A DNA stretch of 64,000 nucleotides from Echria macrotheca (taxonomy: Eukaryota > Ascomycota > Sordariomycetes > Sordariales > Schizotheciaceae): assembly GCA_030411725.1 (NCBI GenBank), contig MU839827.1:434001-498000 (forward strand). Direction: 5' to 3'. Made by a program: the position numbers and the translations under genes. Below, piece by piece: positions 22,348 to 33,169 of this stretch; position 1 is the first letter of the stretch; the number at the start of each line of letters is the position of its first letter. Under the pieces are notes generated by a model, which was given only the letters and a program-made list of their open reading frames with translations, had not been told where the DNA came from and made no database searches.

Positions 22348-25055
22348 GGTCTAACCTGGACACGGCTCGAATTTCCCGGGTCGAAGCGGCCGGAGCGGTA
22401 CCTGCCATAGCAGTCAGTTCCATCTCAACTTCGGCACGCCACATATTCGCCGGCGCTGCGGGCAGACGCCGGGCGCTTGCTGTCATGGGCCAGTGCTTAA
22501 CGCTGCACACTGCTGCAAAGATTCGCTGCATCCGTTCTCGGGGACGTGTCTCAACAGCCTTGACAGACAAGGTCCTCGTCCTGGTCCCCTTCAACACGCG
22601 TCGGGGAGCAGTGTTGGCGGGGCTAGCTGTGAGACGGAGGGGGGCTCTTGCATGCTAGCAAACTGCCACGTCCACAGTTCTCCCTGGCAAGGTCCCTGGC
22701 CTTGCTTGAGGACGATGCAAGCAACAGAGTCGGTGAGCATCGTCCGCAGCTACCATGGTCGCGCTAGCTTCGGCTCAAGGCCGATGAGACGACACTGGCA
22801 GCTCTGGGCCAAGCTAGTGTGATGCTGGCGAAAGAGGCAAGAGCTATCGGAAGAACCGACATCGTGGACCCACGCAGCGGAATATGAAGGGGGAACTGAT
22901 CTCCAACGAGGGGCGACATGACATGCAGAGATGGCAACTCACACTCGATTCGCGAATTGGTCCTCCTTCTTCCAGACCCTCAAAACCACAAAACTTACGT
23001 AGCGGTGAAGATCGCAACGAAAGTGTAGCTAGTGATTGGGTGCCGGCTAGCTTGCTTCCCCGAGCCGCCTTCCAGACGCCGTCACTGGCAGACGATTGGA
23101 CAGCCGGATATGTGACGGCTCCCGGCTTCCGATTCAAGCCCCCGGAACCTGCTGTAGGACACGTTGGGGGAATTGTTGGGCGGGTTGACTGTTCCTCTCA
23201 CTGGGCTGCTGCAAGCGGTCAGCTTTGGCCGTTGAGACTCGGGCGTTTGACCGGACCGTGGCTATCGGGATGGCCGCGGAGGTGGTGTGCGACGTTGAAA
23301 ACGGACCCCCCGGTAGGGCAGTTCTGGCTCCCCCGCGTTCTAGCGCTGTGGCGATGGCGTACGGTGGTCCGGGCAGCCCTTGTAGCGTGCGGGTGTCGTG
23401 CTTCTGCTCTGGGGCCCCGGGCGGATTTTGGCAGGGTGAGATTTAGCGTCGAAACAGTTCACCTTGCGTTTGCGGGGTTGACGATGGGGCCTTTTCGAGA
23501 TGGAATCCCACGACGACGAGATGGGGGTTCAGGCTGGATGACAAGTTTCTGTGACAATGCAGGATAATTGATTTTGTTACTGAAATTTGTTGGAATCTGA
23601 AGGGCAGTAAAGCTGTTTTATGGCCTGACTCGTGCCCTAAAGGAAGATGTCATACGACTGAGATGGGATGTCCGTCTTTACCGGACTGGATGGAGACGAT
23701 TGATGGAGCCGAGCTGAACGAGCTACAAAACACGCCACATTCTTGCCAAGTGACCATTCCAAGAAGACATTTGGCAGCTTATGGTTACAAGGAGGTTGGG
23801 CATACGAACTTAGACACGGCTAGGCACATGTTTGCGGTGGAGTGAGGGTTTGTTCATCCACAATCTACAAGCTACGTAAACGTGAAAAAGCTTCCCGGTT
23901 AGGCCGGTCTGCGGCCTGACGTCCAGCTCGGAAACGAGATGGCCACGTTACGGGTTCCGTTCCGTTGTCAAGACCGGAAGTCCGGGTCACTGCCCACCGT
24001 GGGCTCCATGCGTGGCCCAGAGACGACGTAAATGATTTATGTTACCGAACGCCGGCACGGGCAGATACCCCTGAGGCTGTCGAATGACACCGTGAGCCAT
24101 GCAGTGGCATCGACACCACCTCGGATCTTTTGTGGTCATGTGGCCCTCCCAAGGCCCCCAACCACGGTTCTGTTAGGGCTTGTGTGTCTTGGTTTGCGGA
24201 GGAGAGCTCAACAACATTGCGGTGGTGGCTTGCTGCGGTGTTGCGGTGCAGGATGCAGAAGAGTGTGAGAGCGAAACCCCCACGGCCGCCGTTCTGGAAG
24301 GATCACGGTCGCACGAATCCGGATAGCAGATCGATTCACTATGGCGAGTGGCGCTGCCCGCGGTGTCCTCCGTGAAAAATACCTCAAGCAAATTTTCCAC
24401 GATCTTCAAGACCGCCAAAGCCTTGCGACTCGGCATGTGCAAAGGGGTTCTGGAATCCGATCGAGGGGCAAGGAGGGGCACACCCAAGGCACGAGCCACC
24501 CTGCACCCTCCCATTGCCGAATGGCACATTTTGAGATCATAGCCTTTTCCGCTGGAACAATGTAGAGCACGCTAATATCGAAGACACATATAAAACGGAG
24601 TATACGTACGACTGCCCTTAATTCAGATCCACAAAACCGTGTCGCAATACCGACCATCCCGGGAATGTTGAAGTGGATGGATGCTGCTGTGTGGGTCGAT
24701 GACGCTAACAAGCGAGCCGTTGATGTTGCCGGAGCCGGGGGCGGCATTGGGGCTGACACGGCCGGGCGGCCGGGTACCTGAACCCAGATCATTCCCGCCA
24801 TTGTCATCGGCTCGCAGCCGTAACAACACCATGCAAAACATATGCGACCATTTACCATTCAAGACGAACTGACGACGATTCAGAAGCGGGGCGACATATA
24901 ACCGATGTCCTGACCTGGGATTTCATGACAGAAAATTGCTTTCAGATACGTATGGCATGTCATCCATTCAATTGAAAATAGGATCGCCGAGCTCATCCTT
25001 ATCAGCACACCTGCTTCGAAATATACAATTGCCTGCTTGTAACCCAAAATCCAGT
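22348..25055. other. Long intergenic region between trehalose synthase and SOD2
   Basis: About 2.7 kb with several 60-230 codon open frames, none with recognisable domains or splice structure; the largest (22884-23567, plus) looks compositional. It probably holds a long 5' leader and promoter for the trehalose synthase and the SOD2 3' flank. Confidence 0.45.
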
Positions 25056-25885
25056 TCAGGCCTTCTCAAACCGAGAGCCCACCGTCTTCCAGTTGATGAC
25101 GTTCCAAATGGCCTCGAAGTACTCGGCCTTGCGGTTCTCGTATTGGAGGTAGTAGGCGTGCTCCCAGGCGTCGATTCCCAGAAGGGGGACATACTGTCCG
25201 GTAACGGGGTCTTGGTTCGCCCGCGTGACAAGCCCGAGGGTGCCGCTCTGCTTGTCCTTGACCAGCCAGGCCCATCCACTGCCCTGGATTCCAGCAAGAG
25301 CCGTGTTCATCTGCTTGCGGAACGTGTCGAACGAGCCGAAGTCCTCGTTGATCGCGGTCTAAACACGGATTCCCGTTAGCAAATATCGCCGCTTTAGAAC
25401 AACCCATCCATGCTAACCTTGAGAACACCCGAAGGCTCGCCGCCACCCTCCCTGCTGGCAGGCGCAAGGTTTTCCCAGAAGAGGGAGTGGTTAAGGTGGC
25501 CGCCTCCGTGGAAGTTGAGGAGAGGCGCAACGGAAGCAGCCTTGGTGAAGTCACCCTTGCTCTCGGCCTCGGCAATAGTTTCCAGCGCTGTGTTGAGGCC
25601 GGTCACGTATGTCTGGTGGTGCTTCTTGTGGTGGAGCTCCATGATCTTGCCCGAGATGTGCGGCTCGAGAGCCCCATAGTCGTCTGCCATTGAGCGATTA
25701 GCAAGACGTTGCGCGTTCCGTGGCCGGCCTCTAGAACGGTGTTTGCACTTACACTTAAGGTCGGGAAGAGTAGCCTTGCCGCGCACGAACGTGGTGCTAG
25801 CAATTCCCACGGCAGGCTTGATAGCTCCGGAAGCTCGGAGAGCTCCCCGAATGACGGGGCTAGTGCGCAAAAGAGTCGAAGCCAT
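25056..25885 (-). CDS. sod2: Mitochondrial manganese superoxide dismutase
   Basis: Three exons on the minus strand: 25753-25885, 25418-25683 and 25056-25358, giving 233 aa. The introns are 69 bp (branch CTAATC) and 59 bp (branch CTAACG). About 38 N-terminal residues rich in Arg, Ser and Ala form a mitochondrial presequence; the mature protein starts near KATLPDLKYDYGALEPHISG. Metal ligands are visible in ELHHKKHHQTYV, GGGHLNHSLFWENL and GIDAWEHAYYLQYENRK, with IQGSGWAWL supporting Mn rather than Fe use. The enzyme dismutates matrix superoxide to peroxide and oxygen. The start codon is 407 bp from the divergent psf3 start, so the two genes share an upstream region. Confidence 0.96.
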
Positions 25886-26292
25886 CGTGGTGGGGATGAA
25901 TCAATTGAGTGTTGCTAGGTTTGTTGGATCAATTGCAATCGAGGGGTTTAGAGAGGGAGGTATGGACGCGATGCTTGCTGTCAAACCTGCTCGAAGTTCC
26001 GTCGAATCCGTCGAATGTCGATCAAGCTCCGGCTCCTCGCGATTTGCGTCATTGTGCTGTCCCCACCTTTGCCGCTTCCAGTTACATTAACTAGTGACCT
26101 GTGGCTTGCACGCTCTGTGGCGTAAGCTCACACTTGTCACGGCTTATCGTCTGTTAGTTACTTATCAGTGCCCCACCCTCACCACGCGCCGCGCAGTTGC
26201 TTCGCGACTCGTCCCAAAGTCAACAACAGGTTCAACGTGGGGAAACCATCATATCAACCAAGCCTCGCTATAACGAGCGAAGCGCTACCGAG
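25886..26292. promoter_or_regulatory. Shared divergent upstream region of sod2 and psf3
   Basis: 407 bp between two divergent starts, with no gene inside. It must hold both promoters; no specific site is assigned. Confidence 0.5.
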
Positions 26293-26937
26293 ATGTCCTA
26301 CTACGATATTGACTCCATCCTCACCGACGCGGAGGCGAGTGCTCTGCAGTCTTTTTTCCTCTGAAGGCTTCTAACGTTCGCGACGCAGAAAATCCCATGT
26401 ACCTTCCAGCTCGACGTCCCGGATCTTGGCTATCTAGACAACAACTCCGGCCAAACACTCAAAAACGGCACACGAATTGCCCTCCCACTATGGCTAGCCG
26501 AGATGCTAGCGATCGCGAATACCGGTGACGCCGATGAGGGCAAATCGTTCATTAGCTTCGACCTCCCGCCAGCACTCGGCAACGATGTGGTCCAAGCCCT
26601 CAAGGCTGATCCTCGCGCCGTGCCTTTACGTGACCAGAGCGCGCATTTTTACGCCCTCGCGACGCATATGATGGACCTCTCGGAAGAACCTGAATTGGGC
26701 TCAGTACTGCGCAAAACATTTGTGACGCGCGCAGGTGAAATCGCATTACACGCTCGCAAAGTGGGTGGCTCTGCAGGTGGTAAAGGTGGCGCATCAGAAG
26801 AGGGCAGCAACCTTGGCGTGGGAGGCGCTGGCGAGGAGTTCTTGAGAGGTTTGGATGAATGGGAGAGGAGCCTCTTCCGCAAAGCGCATGACGGGGCAAA
26901 GGCTGGAAAAGAGTGGATGGACAATGTCAAGAAGTGA
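26293..26937 (+). CDS. psf3: GINS complex subunit Psf3
   Basis: Exons 26293-26334 and 26389-26937, giving 196 aa. The N-terminus MSYYDIDSILTDAE, then KIPCTFQLDVPDLGYLDNN after splicing, matches the Psf3 family, as does LPLWLAEMLAI. The intron (26335-26388) uses a GC donor (GAG|GCGAGT) and CAG acceptor with a TCTAACG branch site; neither nearby GT keeps the frame. Psf3 is one of four GINS subunits in the CMG helicase at replication forks, acting in the nucleus. A Gly-rich linker (about residues 155-180) separates the core from a C-terminal helix. Length is normal for the family. Confidence 0.92.
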
Positions 26938-27795
26938 CATGTGTATGAGCTCGGCAACAAACACCATGCACACCAAGACGCTTCGCGCTCCAGGTAATAT
27001 TCCAACCCGGTACGAAATATCAGCGCTGAGACTAAAGCAGTGACTAAAGACAACGCCCTTGAACGACCCGCCCCATACGTTACTCCTACCACGATGTGGC
27101 GATTTGATCCAGCTGTTCGACCGATAGCGGCAGAGGAAAAGTCCAGTCCTGCCACACACCGCGTATGTGTATCGTCGAATACATCAGGCTTGATGGCGCA
27201 TCCGCAGATTACTTCCAACCTATGGGCTAGGGACGGAATAGAGATGTCTCGGCCTCGCCCCTGGTAATCGCAGCGTCAGGCATGAGAGCCGGTCGCCGCC
27301 GGCCTGATTAAAATTCGGAAGTCTTCCACCAAGAAGATAGATGCTGGCTCAGGCTGCAATAAACACCCTCTACGGTACAAAGAGAGTATTAGGAGAGTAC
27401 CCGGGGGTGCTGGGAGAGGGTGTTGAGAGGGCATGTTCAGGAGCGATCCTGTGCTATATTTGCCATTTAATCCACAGTCACGCGATTCATGTTGCTTACT
27501 ACCCCAGAGCTGCGCTGTTGACAACCAACGTGCGAGTAGTATCCATCTGACAATCGAAAATTAGTTCTACAGTCCAGGTGCAGTAGAGTTATGCGATGTC
27601 AGTCGCACAGAACCATCAAGGTTCTTTAGTGACATCATACACTAGCACAACCCTAACCCCGATGATGTATTACCTAATGCCGCTGAGCTTTCTGTTTGCT
27701 TCGAGAAAGCACCCAGCCCAGTGTTTCTTTTTCTCATCATTTCCCAAATTCTCAGTTCCTCCAACATCTCGACACAACAACTCTACGAAATCACA
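26938..27795. other. Intergenic region between psf3 and dib1
   Basis: No gene seen; carries the psf3 3' flank and the dib1 promoter and leader. Confidence 0.45.
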
Positions 27796-28227
27796 ATGGG
27801 TTCTATCGTACTTCCGCATCTCGAGACGGGCTGGCACGTCGACCAGGCGATCCTCAGCGAAGATGAGCGACTGGTGGTGATCCGCTTCGGGCGCGACTGG
27901 TCGCCCGATTGCATGCGACAAGACGAGGTGCTCTACCGCATCGCCGACCGGGTCAAGAACTTCGCGGTCATTTACCTCTGCGACATCGACAAGGTGCCCG
28001 ACTTCAACCAGATGTACGAGCTCTACGACGAATGCACCCTCATGTTCTTCTTCCGCAACAAGCACATGATGATCGACCTGGGCACCGGCGACAACAACAA
28101 GATCAAATGGGTGCTGGAGGATAAACAAGAGCTGATCGACATCATCGAGACGGTTTATCGAGGCGCAAAGAAAGGCCGCGGTTTGGTTGTCAGCCCCAAG
28201 GATTACTCGACGAGACATCGATACTAG
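27796..28227 (+). CDS. dib1: U5 snRNP thioredoxin-like protein Dib1 (Dim1)
   Basis: An intronless 143 aa frame, starting at the ATG after TCACA; the frame is open upstream for 25 further codons, but MGSIVLPHLETGWHVDQAIL is the family's usual start. It contains GRDWSPDCMRQDEVLY, LCDIDKVPDFNQMYELYDE and FFFRNKHMMIDLGTGDNNK. Length matches human TXNL4A (142 aa). This thioredoxin-fold protein is a component of the U4/U6.U5 tri-snRNP and is needed for spliceosome activation. It is among the most conserved proteins in the window. Confidence 0.97.
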   Translation: MGSIVLPHLETGWHVDQAILSEDERLVVIRFGRDWSPDCMRQDEVLYRIADRVKNFAVIYLCDIDKVPDFNQMYELYDECTLMFFFRNKHMMIDLGTGDNNKIKWVLEDKQELIDIIETVYRGAKKGRGLVVSPKDYSTRHRY

Positions 28228-29709
28228 CGTTCTCTGGAAAACCGAGACTCTGGACATGGTTGGGTTGGGCAAGGATTTGGCGTTCCGCGTGCAATGGGAT
28301 ATACCAGTCTTGGGAGGATGGAGGGTAGTCGCGCCACTTGTCAGCTGAATCTCACAACTGGAACAGGAACGCGAACGGTCCTGATCCTCGAGACTCGTTG
28401 AGACTCCGAATCCGGAAAATTGACGGCGCTGGGTGCTGTGGGAGAAGGCAAGCCAAGGATTACATTTATCATGAATAAAAAGCGCTGACCTCGTCTACTC
28501 TAGAACCTGACAACATTGTCAGATCCCATTACCCGGTGACGTGCCGAACCCTAACTCCGCACTACTGACTGGCTATTTTGCCCTTGACCAGCAGTGAAAT
28601 TACCATGCCGATGTCAGTGATTCCGTGCCGAGGACCCCGAGTGTAGCATCCACACCCTCGGGCCAAAGAGTGCAACACATTATAACCGACCATCTGCACG
28701 AGGAAAGTGGCCCAATTTGAACCTCAGGACTTGCACAACGGCCTCGGCCGGTCTGTAGATATCAGAGTCATTCACCGGTTAATACCCGGCCACGCGCCCG
28801 CGGGAGATAAGGATTCCTGGCTAAACGACCCGCCGCGAACATACCTAACCTTATTGCGTGCAGGATGTTTGCTCTCTCGGTTGGTAACACATGTCGAAAT
28901 GGGCCCAGGTCTCGTATACCAGTGTACAGCCTCAGGACCTCCCATCGCTTATCATCGATGTCGTGATAGGGCGGGGAAAGGGGTTCGTTCGGTTCGATTC
29001 TTGTGTGGCGCAGGACTTGGCGCATAGAACAGGCAGCTCGTGGCTCCTCAAGCAGTGTCAAGCCGTTGAAGGGCCCGAATTGGGCCTCATGTCGATGTCA
29101 GTTTTGCATTGACCTGTACCGAACGTAGCGGGGCAAGTTGATAACTAAGGTATCCTAGGTATCGCGGTCGCGGATCTTCAAAGACTGAGTAGAAGATGGA
29201 GATTGCCGATCCGAAATTGCGAAGTGTCAGTTGCGTCCACAAAAGGGACGGATGCGTACCGGGTCACGAGTGTAGCCCCAATCCCTGTCCATGGGCAAGG
29301 GGAAGTGGATGACTGATGGGGACGCAATTTTCCTGGTTGAACGGCGCGAACGGCACGAACGGCTCCCAAGTGTCGAGTTCCAGCGGACGAAATCAGAGGC
29401 CAGACCACTGAGAGGGGAGAGGGGCAAGCACAAGGCACACCCGGTTTGGGGCCTGGACCAGTCGCGCCGAAACCCAAAAACCCAAAACCCAGGCTCCGCC
29501 CTCGATGCTCTGCCGTCCCCTCAGATCCTTCCGCGTAGGGTGGGCCCCGCCGAGTACATGACCCTCCGAGTTCCTGACCCCTTAACTTATCCAAGGCCCC
29601 AAATTTTGCGCAAAATCACGAATGCTCCCAACCGCGCGAGTGCCCGTCTGTCTGCCTGTCGCCGCTGTCGCTCCCAATGCATCAATAACCGTCGCTCGAC
29701 ACAATCAGG
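28228..29709. other. Intergenic region
   Basis: About 1.5 kb without a recognisable gene; open frames up to 138 codons look compositional. It includes the upstream region of the DUF3405 gene. Confidence 0.45.
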
Positions 29710-31713
29710 ATGGGGTGGACCGGTCTTAGGAGGAGGGCGGGCTTTGATCCCGTTGCGCTGGAAAAGTTTGGTATCGGCGCCGCAACCAGGATCGCTCCGG
29801 CCTGGCCCAAGATACGCCGTTTTGCTACCAGCCGTCAGGCCGTCGTGTTCGGCGTCGCGCTCGTGCTCGCATGGGTCGTCTGTCTCCAGCTGAGCCTGCT
29901 GTCGATGCAATGGACGAAGCTGGGTTTTATCAGCATTCCCAGCTTTCGCCTCCCCCCGCGCCGAATGACCTCGGCTTTTAACACGCTCCCGCCTCTCTCT
30001 GCACGCATATCATGCGTCGGCCCGCGAGGGCGGCCGCTCTCCGACAGTCGAGATGACCGGCTGGACGAAGTGGAATTAAATACAGGTGCGGTTTTTTATA
30101 GTAGACTCCAACCGGCCGAGCTGACATCAGGCGTGCAGGTTATCCCATGCCATTCTCGGGGTCCTACGAAGCGCTGGGTCTCGACCGCACGTGGATGACG
30201 GCCGAAGGGCGATATGCAGCCTACGGCTACGGAGAAGAGAAGGCATCCTACAACCGATCCAAAGTCGACTGGGACAAGGTGGACTGGGGCAAGCTGCAGA
30301 ACGACTGCTTCCTGAGGAACCGCGAGCGCTTCCCGCCCGGGGCGCGCACATTCGATGATGCCCGCGATACCATCCGGCTCGGCTTTCGAAACAATTCGCG
30401 CATACCCGAGGTTAGACACTGGCACGAGTTCAACCAGACACGACGGACCGCCTTGGTCGTGCGCGCATGGAGAGGATACGAGTATGCGCCCGAAGACATG
30501 TACTACTTGCGATCGCTCATCACCGAGACATCTCTGAGGTCGGGCGGCGAGTACCAGGTGATTTTGCTGGTCGACATGAGGGAGTCGGAGGAGAACATAT
30601 TCAAGAGTGACGGGCGGTACAGATTGGGATTCGAACACTCTGGCGTGCCACCTGAGTTCGAATCCATCACGGTCCTGTGGGACGATTATCTCCTGCGATC
30701 TTGGTATCCGGAGATTCCCGAGCACAGGTGAGACGCGACACGCATGCGGCCACCCGTCCCCGGCTGCAGGGAGAGACCCAGTCTTTCGGGAATGCTGACT
30801 CCCTTCGTCTAGAACAATGTGGCAGGTGTATCAGCCGATGCAGCTGTTGGCGCTGCATTATCCCGAATTCGACCATTTCTGGCAGCTCGAGCTGGACATG
30901 CGCTTCACCGGCGACGCCGGCAAGTTTCTCGATCGCATGGCCGAGTTTGCCCGCAACGAGCCGCGCAAGCAGGCGCTGGAGCGCGCTACTTTTATGCACA
31001 TGCAGCAGCATATAGGCGAGTACAAGCAATTCATGCGCGCCGTCGACCGCGCCAACGACGGGAGCGCCTACGTATGGGGCCCGGTGCGCGTGCCCGAGAT
31101 CCTGCCCATCGGCCCCGAGCCGCCGACTCGCTACGCACACGAAGAAGACTTCCGGTGGGGAGTAGGCGAGGATGCAGATGTGATCGTCACGTCGTTCTGC
31201 AACAACGTCACGGCCGCCGCGAGCTGGGTCTTCCGCGATTGGCTGCACGGATTCGAATCCGGGCTCGCGACGCCGCGCTTCTTCTGCCCGCCCGCCATCA
31301 CGCGGACGAGTCGCGCGCTGCTTTTCGTCATCCACGAAGCCCAGCTCGACCGCGGCATCCGGGTCCCGAGCGAAGCGACGCCGCCCAGCTTCGCGCTCTG
31401 GCACGGTCTGAAACTGAGTTTCCCGCAGCACCCGCTCTTCTGGAAGGTGCACGACGACTCCGGCTTCCAGAGCCAGTGGTGGAAGGGCGGGCCGGCGAAT
31501 AGCTCGAGCGGCGTGGGGCCGGATAACCTCGAGCATCCGAGGGGCATCGGGCTGTCGTTCTGGTGGGAGACGGACTGGCCGAGGAGGATATATGATGCCT
31601 GGCAGGGGTACGAACTCGAGGAGGGGGTTGCGTTTCCGTGGTTACTTGCGAGGCATGAGGGGAGGGTTTACGCGCCTAATATGATGGTGCATCCTATGAA
31701 GCATCGGACGTGA
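29710..31713 (+). CDS. DUF3405 family type II membrane protein (putative Golgi glycosyltransferase-like)
   Basis: Exons 29710-30085, 30139-30727 and 30813-31713, giving 621 aa. Introns are 53 and 85 bp, both with GCTGAC branch sites. A short basic cytoplasmic tail precedes one membrane segment (about 46-66, VVFGVALVLAWVVCLQLSLL), then a lumenal domain with YPMPFSGSYEALGLDRTW, RTALVVRAWRGYEYAPED, YQVILLVDMRESE and FWQLELDMRFTGDAG. These match the fungal DUF3405 family, whose biochemical role is not established; single-anchor topology and acidic motifs suggest a secretory-pathway glycosyltransferase, which is inference. The ATG is set by the anchor; no earlier in-frame start looks better. Confidence 0.86.
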
Positions 31714-33169
31714 AGAGGGATCGGCATAGGTAATGTTTTTTGATGTTGTATGCATAGCATGGTGGGAGGCTTGATGTTTTTCTAGGAGGTTTATTAATCA
31801 CTCGGGGTGTCGGTTCGTCAGTCAGGACAAGAGAAGGAGCGCAACAGCGGCCAAGGACAATCAATGGACAAGGAAGCACAACGGACAGCGGAGTTTGGAG
31901 TTTCTTTGGGAGGGAGGGGTCTTGGACGGAGCACGGATACGAAGGGGGAGAGCAAGGCATGGAGACGGCTTCAACATTCTTCTTATAATTTCTCTCATCG
32001 AGCGCCATCCCCGCCACCGTCAGGAGCAGCACCGATATTTCCGTCGTCGTCGTCATCATCGTGGCGAGATATCTGTATATATAGTTGGCCTTTTCCCCCT
32101 GCACATGCACAACTCATGTACATAGCTATATTCTTAGTCTCTACGGCCCACCCAGGTCCTGGGCCCTGGTCCTGATCTGCACCAGCTAGGTAGCTTTGCC
32201 CTGGAAAAGGACGGGGTTATTCGTTAATATCTATTGTTATTTGATCTGTCTCTATCTCTTCTCTCTCTCTCTCTCTGTGTGTGTATGTGTGTGTGTGTCT
32301 CGTGTCCAGGATGTTTCTATCTCTCATTTGTATTTGTTCAGGGACGAAAACTAGGGAATAATGCACCCAGTAAGAGGGATCTCGGTGATGGTGATGCCGG
32401 TGATGGTGATGGTGTTAAACACCCAAACACCCAAACACCAAAATCCCTGAGGCCGAGGCTCGATATGTCCACCCACCCTTGCTACCAAGGCATGGCTCCC
32501 TCCCTCGGTGGAACCGAAATCGAAACCAAATCGGATCACTTGCCTCAGTGCGCGAGATGATGCGGCCAACAAACTCCTGCATGTTTTAACCTATTCTTGA
32601 TTCTACATCGTACGATATCTATTGCTTGTGTCGAGAAGTTGAGCATGTGTTCTAGGAACTAACTGTATATAAAGGAGAAGCTGGGCCTCGCGACGACAGC
32701 CGAAACCCGCGTTTGCCTTTTTTTCTCACATGCATTCATTAGATAACGCAACAAGAGGAAAGAGGGTTGCAGGAGCAGGCTTCCGACTCTAGTCCCATAC
32801 CTGGAATAGCTCAAACCGCACAATGCATGGACTGTTGAGCACTTAGCACGGTTGCTTCCAGGTTGCGACTCCCCTCGCCGTGTGAAAAGTGTTTATTTCA
32901 CTCGGCTTGGTCTTCCTGTCAAACCTATCAACCCGCAACACTTCAACATGCCCGGACAAGTTCATATCATCATGTTCAAAGCAACGGCACTAGTATTCCC
33001 GGCCCTGCGCCATCCACCTTTTCGTGAACTACGCTACAGTCTAGAATAATCTTCGCGTACTGACCGAATCTTCCAAGACAACTCGAACTATCGAGCCTAC
33101 CAGCCACAAGATGCAACATAGCACTGTGGAGCTCAGTCATAATCTCCTCCCTAGGCATCCCTCGGTCCA
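31714..33169. other. Convergent intergenic region with microsatellites
   Basis: No gene recognised between the DUF3405 stop and the OPT stop. It contains the CT/GT microsatellite (annotated separately) and a GGTGAT-type repeat near 32383-32412 followed by ACACCCAAACACCC-like units. Confidence 0.45.
32249..32300. repeat. Compound CT/GT microsatellite
   Basis: A CT run of about ten units passes directly into TG/TATG units, then returns to mixed sequence. Simple-sequence repeat in an intergenic region. Confidence 0.8.

Noticed and set aside
22884..23567. 227-codon plus-strand open frame
   Set aside because: Pro/Arg/Trp-rich, with no domain or splice context; probably chance in GC-rich intergenic DNA.
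28960..29010. Possible tRNA, from a GGTTCGATTC B-box-like string
   Set aside because: Flanking bases do not form a T-stem or acceptor stem, and there is no A box upstream.
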